From contig DEUM01000043.1 in NCBI GenBank assembly GCA_002362575.1, forward strand, positions 1 through 36,083: a stretch of DNA of 36,083 bases. Direction: 5' to 3'. The stretch comes from Lachnoclostridium sp. UBA3262. Lineage in GTDB: Bacteria; Bacillota; Clostridia; Lachnospirales; Lachnospiraceae. A program made the position numbers and the translations under genes. The notes beneath the pieces are model-generated. The model saw only the letters and a program-made list of their open reading frames with translations. It was not told where the DNA came from and ran no database searches. Of the stretch, positions 8,867 through 15,878 are shown piece after piece. The stretch's first letter is position 1. Every line of letters begins with the position of its first letter.

Positions 8867-9465
8867 CAATCTTTCCTTTCTCTCTGATTATATTTCAAAT
8901 AATGTTTCACAAAATCCGGATATTTGGTTTTCGCCAAAATAGCAGAACCCTTCTCCAGATAAATGGTCGAGGAATCGTATTTCACGATGTATTTGAAATG
9001 AACCAGATATGCCCTGTGTGTCCTGAAAAAATCTCCTCCCAATTGCTTCTCAAGAGCAGAGAGTCTCCCGTAATATTCGATTTCCCCATCCGTCGTATGT
9101 AAAAGGACTTTCCGGTTAAAAACTTCTGCATAAATAATGTCCTTTACCCACACCTTTGTGCTCGTCCCACCCGTTTTTATCAAAATACTTCTTCTCTCGT
9201 CTTGCTCTTTGTCTGCACGAGGAATCTGAACGCCCTCCTCATACTGCCTGACTGCGCTCAAAAGTACAGAAGAAAATTTCTCTTTGGAAAAAGGTTTAAC
9301 AAGATAATGAAATGCCCCCACGTCAAAGGACTGAAACACATACTCCTCCAGCAGCTCCTTTCCCGTCCCATAATACAAAACTTCTGCTTCCGGACAGATT
9401 TCTTTTATTCTTCTCCCAAGCAGTTCCCGTACATCCTTTTCGTCATCACAGACCGCTATTCTCAT
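8866..9465 (-). CDS. LytTR response regulator with internally deleted receiver domain
   Basis: The protein has 199 residues from the ATG at 9465 (GGAGG immediately upstream); members of this family usually have about 240-250. The N-terminus MRIAVCDDEKDV is a normal receiver beta-1/acidic pair. The C-terminal ~110 residues are a LytTR DNA-binding domain (DIIYAEVFNRKVLLHTTDG, GRLSALEKQLGGDFFRTHRA, YLVHFKYI). Between them, KELLEEYVFQSFDVGAFHYLVKPF joins the end of alpha-2 directly to the beta-4/alpha-4 region. The central part that should contain the phospho-acceptor Asp (the DIIFLDIQMPG-like stretch) and the switch Ser/Thr is absent, about 48 residues, in frame. The conserved Lys of LVKPF remains. 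It lies upstream of and overlaps the kinase. It may be phosphorylation-independent, or a decaying gene. Confidence 0.88.
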   Translation of the reverse strand: MRIAVCDDEKDVRELLGRRIKEICPEAEVLYYGTGKELLEEYVFQSFDVGAFHYLVKPFSKEKFSSVLLSAVRQYEEGVQIPRADKEQDERRSILIKTGGTSTKVWVKDIIYAEVFNRKVLLHTTDGEIEYYGRLSALEKQLGGDFFRTHRAYLVHFKYIVKYDSSTIYLEKGSAILAKTKYPDFVKHYLKYNQRERKD

Positions 9466-9525
9466 TTTTCCTCCATTCCGAAGCGTCACAAATTTTTGAT
9501 TCAAGTTTTCTCCGCTGATACAAAG

Positions 9526-9549
9526 TGCTGGCGGGAAGACCACCAGCAT
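9526..9549. other. Hairpin in the regulator 5' leader
   Basis: TGCTGG (9526-9531) pairs with CCAGCA (9544-9549) and can extend inward. On the plus strand it is followed by TTTTT, terminator-like, yet no plus-strand gene precedes it. On the minus strand it falls inside the predicted ~95-base leader of the LytTR gene. Confidence 0.35.
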
Positions 9550-9566
9550 TTTTAAGGCTATATTGA

Positions 9567-9596
9567 TTATATCGGAAAATATAGGTTCACTGCAAT
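9567..9596 (-). promoter_or_regulatory. Promoter of the LytTR/kinase operon
   Basis: On the minus strand TTGCAG (9596-9591), an 18-base spacer and TATAAT (9572-9567) precede the regulator start by about 100 bases. Confidence 0.55.
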
Positions 9597-9652
9597 ACAA
9601 TGATGTAAAAAGTCACTATTTTGTTGTGAAAAAACACACTGGATTCTATTAA

Positions 9653-9690
9653 GAAAAAATCCCCCCGCCGGCATCGCCGCCGGCAAGGGG
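9653..9690 (-). terminator. Strong intrinsic terminator
   Basis: CCCCTTGCCGGC, a GGCGAT loop and GCCGGCGGGG, then ATTTTTTC on the minus strand. It ends the candidate RNA just upstream of the LytTR promoter. Confidence 0.75.
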
Positions 9691-9830
9691 ATAATCGCCA
9701 CATATGTGGCATGGCCACTCCCGTGGCCTCAAAGGGGAGGATAAGTATTCAACCTTTTCATAGGTAGAATACAGCCTTACAGAGCAGAGGGGGAATCGGC
9801 TCTGTACTGCTGATAATAGTATTGTTGCCA
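9653..9830 (-). ncRNA. Candidate structured RNA of unknown family
   Basis: This ORF-poor stretch folds, on the minus strand, into a series of stems. They are ACAGAG/CTCTGT (9779-9784 with 9800-9805), GTATTC/GAATAC (9745-9750 with 9767-9772), GGCCAC-TCCC-GTGGCC (9713-9728) and the perfect palindrome GCCACATATGTGGC (9697-9710). A GC-rich terminator stem with a T6 tail (9653-9690) ends the series. The tail fixes the orientation as minus. A TTGACA (9915-9910) with TAGAAT (9894-9889), at a short 15-base spacing, could be its promoter, in which case the transcript would begin near 9882. A 60-codon frame inside it starts at GTG without a ribosome site and is probably not coding. It does not match 6S, tmRNA, RNase P, SRP RNA or a T-box as I know them. 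Confidence 0.45.
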
Positions 9831-9874
9831 CTTTATCTGGGTTTATTCAAAAAAATTAAAATTTTTAATAATCT

Positions 9875-9903
9875 TTGCATTTTTCCCTATTCTATGCTAT
9901 ATT
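9875..9903 (+). promoter_or_regulatory. Promoter of the SEC-C gene
   Basis: TTGCAT (9875-9880), a 17-base spacer and TATATT (9898-9903), about 60 bases before the start at 9964. It overlaps the possible minus-strand promoter of the structured RNA. Confidence 0.55.
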
Positions 9904-9963
9904 CATTACTGTCAAAAGAATACGGACAAGCTTTTGTCTAAAGATTTACAGGAGGCTTTTGTT

Positions 9964-10470
9964 ATGGCATTATTACAGGAATGGCGCGATTACGCTTATA
10001 GTGAGGAAATGCAGAACTCCAAAGAGGGAGAAAAACTCTGGAAAAATTATTTTGAATTAGAAAAAGGTATTTACGAACAGCTTTTGGCAACCCCTTCTGA
10101 AACCGTAGAAGGCACGGTCGAAGAACTCGCTGAAAAGTATAATGTTCCTCTTTCCATGATGGTTGGGTTTTTGGACGGTATCAACGACAGTCTGAAAGAA
10201 AAAAATCCAATTGATACTATGGAGAAGGACACTACCGTTAAAATTGAAATTGATACCGAAAAATTATATTATAATATGGTTGGTTGCGGCGCCGAATGGC
10301 TGTACAACCTTCCCCAGTGGGATGATATCCTGACAAAGGAGCGACAGAAGGAATTGTATCTGGAGCAGAAAAAATCCGGTACGGTTCACAATGAAAACCG
10401 TAAAGTTGGGCGCAATGATCCTTGTCCGTGCGGAAGCGGTAAAAAATATAAGCATTGCTGCGGCAGATAA
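9964..10470 (+). CDS. SEC-C motif protein
   Basis: The protein has 168 residues from the ATG at 9964, which has CAGGAGG 8 bases upstream. Residues about 1-145 are helical and acidic (LLQEWRDYAYSEEMQ, ELAEKYNVPLSMMVGFLDGI) and match no catalytic family I recognise. The last 22 residues are a complete SEC-C zinc-binding motif, VGRNDPCPCGSGKKYKHCC, the same CxC..HC module found at the C-terminus of SecA. Such stand-alone proteins are cytoplasmic and thought to bind zinc and possibly ribosome or SecA partners. It is a single-gene unit with its own promoter. Its stop codon lies inside an 18-base sequence that is repeated exactly 86 bases downstream. Confidence 0.85.
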   Translation: MALLQEWRDYAYSEEMQNSKEGEKLWKNYFELEKGIYEQLLATPSETVEGTVEELAEKYNVPLSMMVGFLDGINDSLKEKNPIDTMEKDTTVKIEIDTEKLYYNMVGCGAEWLYNLPQWDDILTKERQKELYLEQKKSGTVHNENRKVGRNDPCPCGSGKKYKHCCGR

Positions 10471-10481
10471 GGTGCGGCTGA
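10464..10481 (+). repeat. 18-base direct repeat, copy 1
   Basis: CAGATAAGGTGCGGCTGA overlaps the SEC-C stop codon and recurs exactly at 10550-10567. Between the copies lies a hairpin with an 11-bp stem, GAAGAATTGTC (10498-10508) with GACAATTCTTC (10512-10522). Confidence 0.8.
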
Positions 10482-10549
10482 TAAGCGCGCACCTCTGGAA
10501 GAATTGTCTATGACAATTCTTCGCTCCGCACATGAGAACTTTTTTTCAT

Positions 10550-10567
10550 CAGATAAGGTGCGGCTGA
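10550..10567 (+). repeat. 18-base direct repeat, copy 2
   Basis: Exact copy of 10464-10481, placed just before the terminator at 10581-10620. Confidence 0.8.
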
Positions 10568-10580
10568 GAAAAACTGAGAA

Positions 10581-10620
10581 AAGGCATGCCGGAGACCTCC
10601 GACATGCCTTAAAATTTTCT
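10581..10620. terminator. Bidirectional terminator
   Basis: AAGGCATG-CCGGAG pairs with the TCCG..CATGCCTT arm (10581-10610) and is flanked by T-rich sequence on both strands. It separates the convergent SEC-C and lipoprotein genes. Confidence 0.7.
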
Positions 10621-10637
10621 CATGACACATGGAAAAC

Positions 10638-11003
10638 CTACTGTTTTTCCATCTTCATCTCAACTCCGCTTACATTGCAGACAAGCTGGTTATCCTGGAA
10701 CTTATAGGTAACGGAATTACTCTTATTGTCACCCTCATAAATAATAATTCCTTCGTCATTTTCTTCCCACTTGCTTTCTCCAGTTTTGCTTCCTGTCGAA
10801 ATCTTTGCAGTCCCATCGCTCTCAAGTGTCATCGTCAGCTTTCCACCCATAAGCTTCTCAAGCTGCTCCATAGGAACCTCTGTACCGTTACTGCTTCCAC
10901 TTACCATCTGCCATTCACCAACATACTTTGAATCACTGCCGCATGCCGTCATCATAACGACACACATAACAACAGTCAGCATCATAGCGATACCTTTTTT
11001 CAT
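10638..11003 (-). CDS. Small lipoprotein
   Basis: The protein has 121 residues from the ATG at 11003, with GGAGG upstream. A lipoprotein signal (MKKGIAMMLTVVMCVVMM then TAC-GSD) ends at the lipid-accepting Cys21. The mature part starts KYVGEWQMVSG and has the look of a small beta-rich, calycin/lipocalin-like domain: a YVGEW opening, LTMTLESDGTAKIS, then ITYEG/VTYKF-like strands and a final CNVSGVEMKMEK. This pattern is common in single-domain clostridial lipoproteins, but I know no defined function. It would be anchored outside the cytoplasmic membrane. It is a monocistronic unit bounded by the terminator at 10581-10620 on one side and the metF-fragment region on the other. Confidence 0.75.
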   Translation of the reverse strand: MKKGIAMMLTVVMCVVMMTACGSDSKYVGEWQMVSGSSNGTEVPMEQLEKLMGGKLTMTLESDGTAKISTGSKTGESKWEENDEGIIIYEGDNKSNSVTYKFQDNQLVCNVSGVEMKMEKQ

Positions 11004-11098
11004 TGTTATTTCCTCCGCTTTCTTAAATTTTTTCGCTGTTATATATACAGCTTTTATAATTACAAATGCAGTATACCACATATAAATATAAATTTCTA

Positions 11099-11195
11099 CA
11101 TAATTTTAACTATAATTACTCATAAATTGCTTTTGCGATTTCGACCTTATTCATCGAGTAGAGATGAATCCCATCCACGCCGTGGCTTAACAAAT
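11099..11195 (-). pseudogene. metF: Orphan duplicate of the metF 3' end
   Basis: These 97 bases match 12137-12233, the real metF end, with 8 mismatches and no gap. They still encode the last metF codons (LSHGVDGIHLYSMNKVEIAK and a stop) with only one amino-acid change. There is no N-terminal part. Together with the true metF end it forms direct repeats around dinD. The rest of 11004-11259 holds the upstream region of the lipoprotein gene and a 64-base stretch after dinD with nothing I recognise. Confidence 0.9.
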
Positions 11196-11259
11196 ATAAC
11201 AACCAAGAACGACTCATATCCATCTTTTGTGATTTTTATAATTTCTTCCCGATACCACA

Positions 11260-12120
11260 TCATTCATCAAGCATTATCGTCCCCTTTTTTGCCTTCGCCT
11301 TCAGTCTCGCCATCTGCTCTCTCTCAATCTCCTGTATACTTTTCTCCGGTTTTGGCAAATCCTCCGGCATTGTTCCTCCGATTTTCTCAATTGCCGTACG
11401 TACCTCTTTTCCGACATTATAATGAACACTTGTCGCCGCATCCGCACCCTGTATTCTGTCCTTCCGCAGCTTCTCCTCTGTTTGTGAAATGCGGAAAAGA
11501 TTGGCGATAAGTTCTGTGCTTCCCATATAATCAAGAATCTTCTGCCCAATTTTTAGTTCTTTCCTTGCATGAATGTCTTCTACATCTAATCCGCCATAAA
11601 GTCCCATATATCCGGCATTTTGGAATATTGCAAATTCTTCATTGGTAATCACTCCGGCATCATGCGCCGTTTCCGCCAAGAGCTGATTCCACTGTTTGAT
11701 ATCCCCACGAACAACAAGACGCCTTCTATCTTCATCTAACTGATTAAAATGGTCTGCAACTTCTTGCCGATATGTCTGTATAGCAAAATAAGTTTGTCCT
11801 AAAGCAATTACTTCTTTTCTTGGATCACCGTTTTGAACAATCAGATAACAGGCATACCTTGATAGTTCATAATCCTTTATCGGCTTGTTCGTTACACCAG
11901 CATCTACGATTTTGCTGACCTCAGCAAAATCGTCAAACACATTATGACCACTGTTCTCACAGGCAAGCATGGCTCTTTCAATGACCTTATTAAAGTTTCT
12001 CCATTGTGTATATTCCAATACATCCGCCAGTTCTCTCGCACTCCAAAACTCCGAGCTATCTTCTCTGATATGTTTAATATCCTCAAATTTTTTATATTCT
12101 TTGGCCTTCAATCCCACCAT
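11260..12120 (-). CDS. dinD: DinD-like protein (DNA damage-inducible protein D)
   Basis: The protein has 286 residues, started at an ATG preceded by AGAAGGGTGA. It matches the DinD pattern throughout. The N-terminal BRO-N-like DNA-binding part carries EFWSARELADVLEYTQWRNF and NKPIKDYELSRYACYLIVQN, then GDPRKEVIALGQTYFAIQTYRQE. The C-terminal half carries QNAGYMGLYGGLDVEDIHAR, ADVHYNVGKEVR-like residues and a basic tail. In E. coli DinD is an SOS gene that antagonises RecA filaments; here that role is only inferred. It follows metF by 33 bases on the same strand with no promoter seen, so it is probably transcribed from metF. It sits between two copies of the metF 3' end and therefore looks inserted. 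No clear LexA box was found. Confidence 0.85.
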   Translation of the reverse strand: MVGLKAKEYKKFEDIKHIREDSSEFWSARELADVLEYTQWRNFNKVIERAMLACENSGHNVFDDFAEVSKIVDAGVTNKPIKDYELSRYACYLIVQNGDPRKEVIALGQTYFAIQTYRQEVADHFNQLDEDRRRLVVRGDIKQWNQLLAETAHDAGVITNEEFAIFQNAGYMGLYGGLDVEDIHARKELKIGQKILDYMGSTELIANLFRISQTEEKLRKDRIQGADAATSVHYNVGKEVRTAIEKIGGTMPEDLPKPEKSIQEIEREQMARLKAKAKKGTIMLDE

Positions 12121-12153
12121 ACTATCACCCTTCTAACATAATTTTAACTATAA

Positions 12154-13005
12154 TCACTCATAAACTGCTTTGGCAATTTCGACCTTATTCATAGAGTAGA
12201 GATGAATACCATCCACACCATGGCTTAACAAATCCTCCATCTGCTTTTTCGTGTACGCCAAACTAGCCTTTTTCAAATCTGCCGGGTTATCCTTATACTT
12301 TTCAATCGCCTCTGCCAGTTCCTTCGGAATCTTTGTGCCTGACAGACCGACAATATTTTTCACCTGACCGAAGGAAGTAATTGGCATCAGCCCCGGAAGA
12401 ACTGGAACTTCAATTCCCACCCCACGCACCTTATCCAAAAAGTGGTAAAAGGTCTCATTATCATAAAAAAGCTGAGTAATCAGAAAATCCACGCCTTCCT
12501 CCACCTTGATTTTTAGATTAGCGATATCTTCATCCAGACCTGCCGCCTCCTGATGAATCTCTGGATAGCAGGCGCCTGCCACACTGAACGGATAGGCTTC
12601 TCTGACATCCTTTACTAAATCCGAAGCATGCTCATAATAACGTGCCGCAAACTGCTCGTCACTCATCCATAATGGCTGGTCACCTCGCAGAGCCAATAGA
12701 TTATGTATGCCGTTCCGGTACAAATTTGTCAAAAAATTGGTCAGAAATAATTTATCCGGAATGGCCGCACAGGTCAAATGTGTCAGTGCCTCAATGCCAC
12801 ACTGGTTCTGAATATAAGAGGCAATCGCAAACGTATTTTCCGCTGTATTCCCTCCTGCCCCATAGGTAACACTGATAAAACTTGGATGCAGGGCTTTAAA
12901 TTCATCCAATGCATCATATATAACGGAAACATCCGTATCCTTCTTTGGCGGAAATACCTCCAGAGAATACGTCGGTCTGTTTTTGTGAAATAAATCTTTA
13001 ATCAT
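12154..13005 (-). CDS. metF: Methylenetetrahydrofolate reductase
   Basis: The protein has 283 residues, close to the normal ~290 for MetF. The ATG has TAGGAGAG upstream. It catalyses reduction of 5,10-methylene- to 5-methyl-tetrahydrofolate for methionine synthesis, or the reverse in acetogenic metabolism. Conserved features are YSLEVFPPK near the N-terminus (catalytic Glu region), HPSFISVTYGAGG, HLTCAAIPDKLFLTNFL, LLALRGDQP, and the flavin-site segments VAGACYPEIH and ITQLFYDNETFYHFLDKVR. It is a soluble TIM-barrel flavoenzyme. No SAM riboswitch lies upstream. Its own promoter overlaps the end of the GH51 gene. The 3' end is intact but partly duplicated 1 kb downstream, past dinD. Confidence 0.95.
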   Translation of the reverse strand: MIKDLFHKNRPTYSLEVFPPKKDTDVSVIYDALDEFKALHPSFISVTYGAGGNTAENTFAIASYIQNQCGIEALTHLTCAAIPDKLFLTNFLTNLYRNGIHNLLALRGDQPLWMSDEQFAARYYEHASDLVKDVREAYPFSVAGACYPEIHQEAAGLDEDIANLKIKVEEGVDFLITQLFYDNETFYHFLDKVRGVGIEVPVLPGLMPITSFGQVKNIVGLSGTKIPKELAEAIEKYKDNPADLKKASLAYTKKQMEDLLSHGVDGIHLYSMNKVEIAKAVYE

Positions 13006-13020
13006 GCTAATCTCTCCTAA

Positions 13021-13067
13021 ACTATACTATTTCTGTATAGTATAACACAAATCCGGCTATTCTGCAA
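13021..13067 (-). promoter_or_regulatory. metF promoter with overlapping palindrome
   Basis: On the minus strand TTGCAG (13067-13062, inside the last codons of the GH51 gene), a 17-base spacer and TATACT (13044-13039). The -10 overlaps one arm of the palindrome ACTATAC-N7-GTATAGT (13021-13041), a possible operator or weak hairpin. Confidence 0.55.
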
Positions 13068-14547
13068 AGAAACGAAGCATATTATAGGAATGAGGTTCGA
13101 GCGTTACCACACTGTCCTGAACACCGCTTCCCTCCTTCGGCGTAATCTTTTCCGGCTCATCCGGAGAGTTGGACGCCTTCAAATCCTCATGATTGAGTAC
13201 CTTGTGCTCAATTGGTTTCAATCCCTTAAAGCCTGTCAAATCAAGTTCTAGCCGGACACTGTCTTTCAGATTCCGATTCACTGCAAAAACCGTCAGCTCC
13301 CGCTCTTTTTCATTCCAGACGACGGAAGCATCCACATAAGGAATCGCTTCCTTTCCACCCGCCGCATAGGCATCACAGATAACCTCCGGGGCAAGCGCCT
13401 CTCCCTTTCCGTAACGTGAAGCGTACATATACGGATAGAAAATAGTCTGCAGCCACATCTTTCCTCCTGTTTCCGTCATAATCGGCGCAATGACATTGAC
13501 AAGCTGTGCCAGACAGGCAATCTTCACACGGTCTGAATGGTTAATCAGTGTATTTAACAGGCAGCCTACTACCAGCGCATCTTCCATATTGTAAATATCC
13601 TCAAGAAGCGGAGGCGCTACCTGCCACTTATCAATCTTTTTATCCTGCTCCTGCGAGTGAAACCATACATTCCACTCATCAAAGGAAAGATGAATATCCT
13701 TGTCCGCTTTCTTTTCTGCCTTTATCTTATCGCAGATGGCAACCACCTTATTGATAAAGGACGCCATATCAAGCGAACAACCAAGATATCCCGGTGTATC
13801 ATTATTCGGATTGCCAAAATACTCGTGCAGAGATAAATAATCAATATGGTCATACGCCTCGCGCAGAACCGTCTCCTCCCATTCCCCAAAAGTTTCCATG
13901 TTCTGATGGGAGCTGCCGCAAGCCACGAGCTCAATTGAATCATCCGTCCATTTCATAATCTTCGCCGCTTCCGTCGCCGCTCTCGCATACTCCAGCGGCG
14001 TCTTGTGCCCAATCTGCCAAGGCCCGTCCATCTCATTTCCGAGACACCATGTATGGATGCCAAACGGCTTCTCAAACCCATTTTTGCGGCGCATATCCGC
14101 ATAATATGTATCGGTTACGGAATTGCAGTATTCTACAAGGTTTCCTGCTTCCTCCGCCCCTCTTGTTCCAAGGTTGACTGCCATCATAATTTCTGTGCCG
14201 GCACGTTTTGCCCATTCTTGAAATTCGTCAATTCCTACTTCATTTGTCTCCACCGAACTCCATGCCAGCTCCATCCGCTTTGGGCGTTTTTCCTTATCAC
14301 CTGTGCCATCCTCCCAACAATAACCGGACACAAAATTTCCCCCCGGATACCGTACCATTGGCACCTTCATCTCACGAATCTGATTCATGACATCCTGACG
14401 GAATCCCATGTCGTCCGCTGTTTCATGCCCCGGCTCATAGATTCCATTATATACCGCCCGCCCCAGATGTTCGATAAAAGAACTGTAAAGACGGTCGTCT
14501 ATTTTACTGATTACCTTTTCTTTGTCTGCTCTGATTTTCGCTTCCAT
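13057..14547 (-). CDS. GH51 alpha-L-arabinofuranosidase
   Basis: The protein has 496 residues, standard for intracellular GH51 enzymes. The ATG at 14547 follows GGAGG by 8 bases; another ATG is directly before it. It removes L-arabinofuranosyl side groups from arabinoxylan or arabinan oligomers. The N-terminal barrel begins ISKIDDRLYSSFIEHLGRAV, followed by VRYPGGNFVSGYCWEDG and WCLGNEMDGPWQ, with acid/base Glu172. The nucleophile Glu291 lies in HLSFDEWNVWF. The C-terminal beta domain ends EPHSYNMLRF. There is no signal peptide, so it acts in the cytoplasm on imported oligosaccharides. It follows the GH10 gene by 38 bases on the same strand, which suggests one operon. Its last codons carry the -35 of the metF promoter. 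Confidence 0.95.
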   Translation of the reverse strand: MEAKIRADKEKVISKIDDRLYSSFIEHLGRAVYNGIYEPGHETADDMGFRQDVMNQIREMKVPMVRYPGGNFVSGYCWEDGTGDKEKRPKRMELAWSSVETNEVGIDEFQEWAKRAGTEIMMAVNLGTRGAEEAGNLVEYCNSVTDTYYADMRRKNGFEKPFGIHTWCLGNEMDGPWQIGHKTPLEYARAATEAAKIMKWTDDSIELVACGSSHQNMETFGEWEETVLREAYDHIDYLSLHEYFGNPNNDTPGYLGCSLDMASFINKVVAICDKIKAEKKADKDIHLSFDEWNVWFHSQEQDKKIDKWQVAPPLLEDIYNMEDALVVGCLLNTLINHSDRVKIACLAQLVNVIAPIMTETGGKMWLQTIFYPYMYASRYGKGEALAPEVICDAYAAGGKEAIPYVDASVVWNEKERELTVFAVNRNLKDSVRLELDLTGFKGLKPIEHKVLNHEDLKASNSPDEPEKITPKEGSGVQDSVVTLEPHSYNMLRFFAE

Positions 14548-14585
14548 CATCACAACCTCCAATTTTAATTTATTTTAAACTGGTT

Positions 14586-15878
14586 CTATTTCCGTTCCCC
14601 GACTTCCCTTATCCGGTAAAATGCCTCTTTCGCCTTGCAGTCCTTATCCCATAAATACAGACACTGTACAAGGTCGTCATACAGCGGATAATCATCACAA
14701 ATTCCAAATACTGTGACACTGGTAATATTACATGGGCCGCCGCCATTTGTATCCATTTTTTTCAAAAGCTCAAACATCTCCTGATAGCGGTCTGCCTGCA
14801 ATTTCAGTGTGTCCTCATTGCGGACATCGGACTGCTCATCTATCATAAAACTCAGCTCTGTTATCTGGATTTCCAGCCCAAGCTTGGCATATTCGTTCAG
14901 ACAGGTCTCAAAACTGTCCTCACTTTCGCCTTTCAATTCCGACGGATAGTAAAGGTTGACCGTCGGCTGAAGTCCGATACCATCAATCAAATTATCTTCT
15001 TTCAGCTTCTTGACAAGCGTAATAATATTATCTCTTTTTACCGGCATAAATACATTGTAATCATTGTAAAACAGCTTTACACCATCTGCCGCATACTTTC
15101 TCGCATACTCAAATGCCTTATAGACATAATCCATACCCATGACTGCATACCAGTAGTTATCGCCGCCGTTAAACTTTGTACGGCACGCCCAGCCGTCCTT
15201 GCTGTCCGAATCTCCGCTCCCCACATCATCGACACTCTCATTCACGACATCCCAGCAGTATACGACACCGGGATAATTCTTCTGGCAATACTCCATAACC
15301 TGCCTTATATAGTTTTCCATCCGCTTCGCCATAATCTCTTTGCTGACATATCCTTTATCCTCATTATAACCTTTTTTAAAAAACCATTCCGGCGTCTGGT
15401 TATGCCATACCAGTGTATGTCCCCTCATCTGGATACCGTTTTCCTTACAAAAATCAAGGCTTTCCTTGCAGGAGTCAAAATTCACCTCTACATCCGTGAC
15501 TTCCTCTTTACTATTTTTTGCCGCCTTTGCACAGGCTTTTTCATCCAATAAATAGCATGGCTTCATCAAGTTACTGAGAGACGTTGAGTTATAATGTTTT
15601 TTAAGCACCTCTGACATTCCCTCATGATGTATCGCCGCCGTTTCTTTATCCGAGCCGTTTATCGCTGCCCCCATCATAAAATATTCCGAATACAAATCCT
15701 TCAGCGCCGGCCCGTCCACATCACTCACTTCACGCGCAGTAACGGAGGATGCTGTTACCGCACCCTCCGTTGCCTGATTTTTTGTATCGTTATTATTTCC
15801 CTCCGCTCCTGCACAGGCAGTCAACGCCAGTGCAAGAACAAGACATATTTGAACCTTTATTGTTTTCATCAATTTCAC
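14586..15878 (-). CDS. GH10 endo-xylanase lipoprotein with divergent active site
   Basis: The protein has 430 residues, started at a GTG that overlaps the upstream stop (AAGTGA); GGAGG lies 7 bases before it. An ATG three codons later is too far from that site. The lipoprotein signal (VQICLVLALALTAC) puts lipid-modified Cys22 at the membrane surface. The rest is a GH10 TIM barrel with HTLVWHNQTPEWF, the acid/base Glu214 in YCWDVVNESV and the nucleophile Glu341 in LEIQITELSF. Several residues normally conserved differ: the GIGxQxH motif reads GIGLQPT (His to Thr), the Asp after ITEL is Ser, and the ENxMKP motif reads SNLMKP. It probably cleaves xylan or related oligomers at the surface, but specificity may be altered. 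It is translationally coupled to the surface protein upstream and followed by the GH51 gene. Confidence 0.92.
   Translation of the reverse strand: MKLMKTIKVQICLVLALALTACAGAEGNNNDTKNQATEGAVTASSVTAREVSDVDGPALKDLYSEYFMMGAAINGSDKETAAIHHEGMSEVLKKHYNSTSLSNLMKPCYLLDEKACAKAAKNSKEEVTDVEVNFDSCKESLDFCKENGIQMRGHTLVWHNQTPEWFFKKGYNEDKGYVSKEIMAKRMENYIRQVMEYCQKNYPGVVYCWDVVNESVDDVGSGDSDSKDGWACRTKFNGGDNYWYAVMGMDYVYKAFEYARKYAADGVKLFYNDYNVFMPVKRDNIITLVKKLKEDNLIDGIGLQPTVNLYYPSELKGESEDSFETCLNEYAKLGLEIQITELSFMIDEQSDVRNEDTLKLQADRYQEMFELLKKMDTNGGGPCNITSVTVFGICDDYPLYDDLVQCLYLWDKDCKAKEAFYRIREVGERK

Noticed and set aside
7385..9600. agr-type quorum-sensing locus
   Set aside because: The kinase and LytTR regulator fit, but no AgrB protease or AgrD-like peptide gene is found within several kb.
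9649..9831. 60-codon minus-strand frame in the structured RNA region
   Set aside because: It starts at GTG without a ribosome site, and its sequence is dictated by the hairpins and terminator.
11125..11242. 38-codon minus-strand frame running from after dinD into the metF fragment
   Set aside because: It starts without a clear ribosome site and reads the metF remnant in a wrong frame.
11260..12120. Prophage remnant because of the BRO-N-type domain of DinD
   Set aside because: No other phage gene, integrase or structural gene is nearby; the whole sequence matches chromosomal DinD better.
12990..13056. SAM or other riboswitch upstream of metF
   Set aside because: The gap is under 60 bases and shows only a promoter and a short palindrome.
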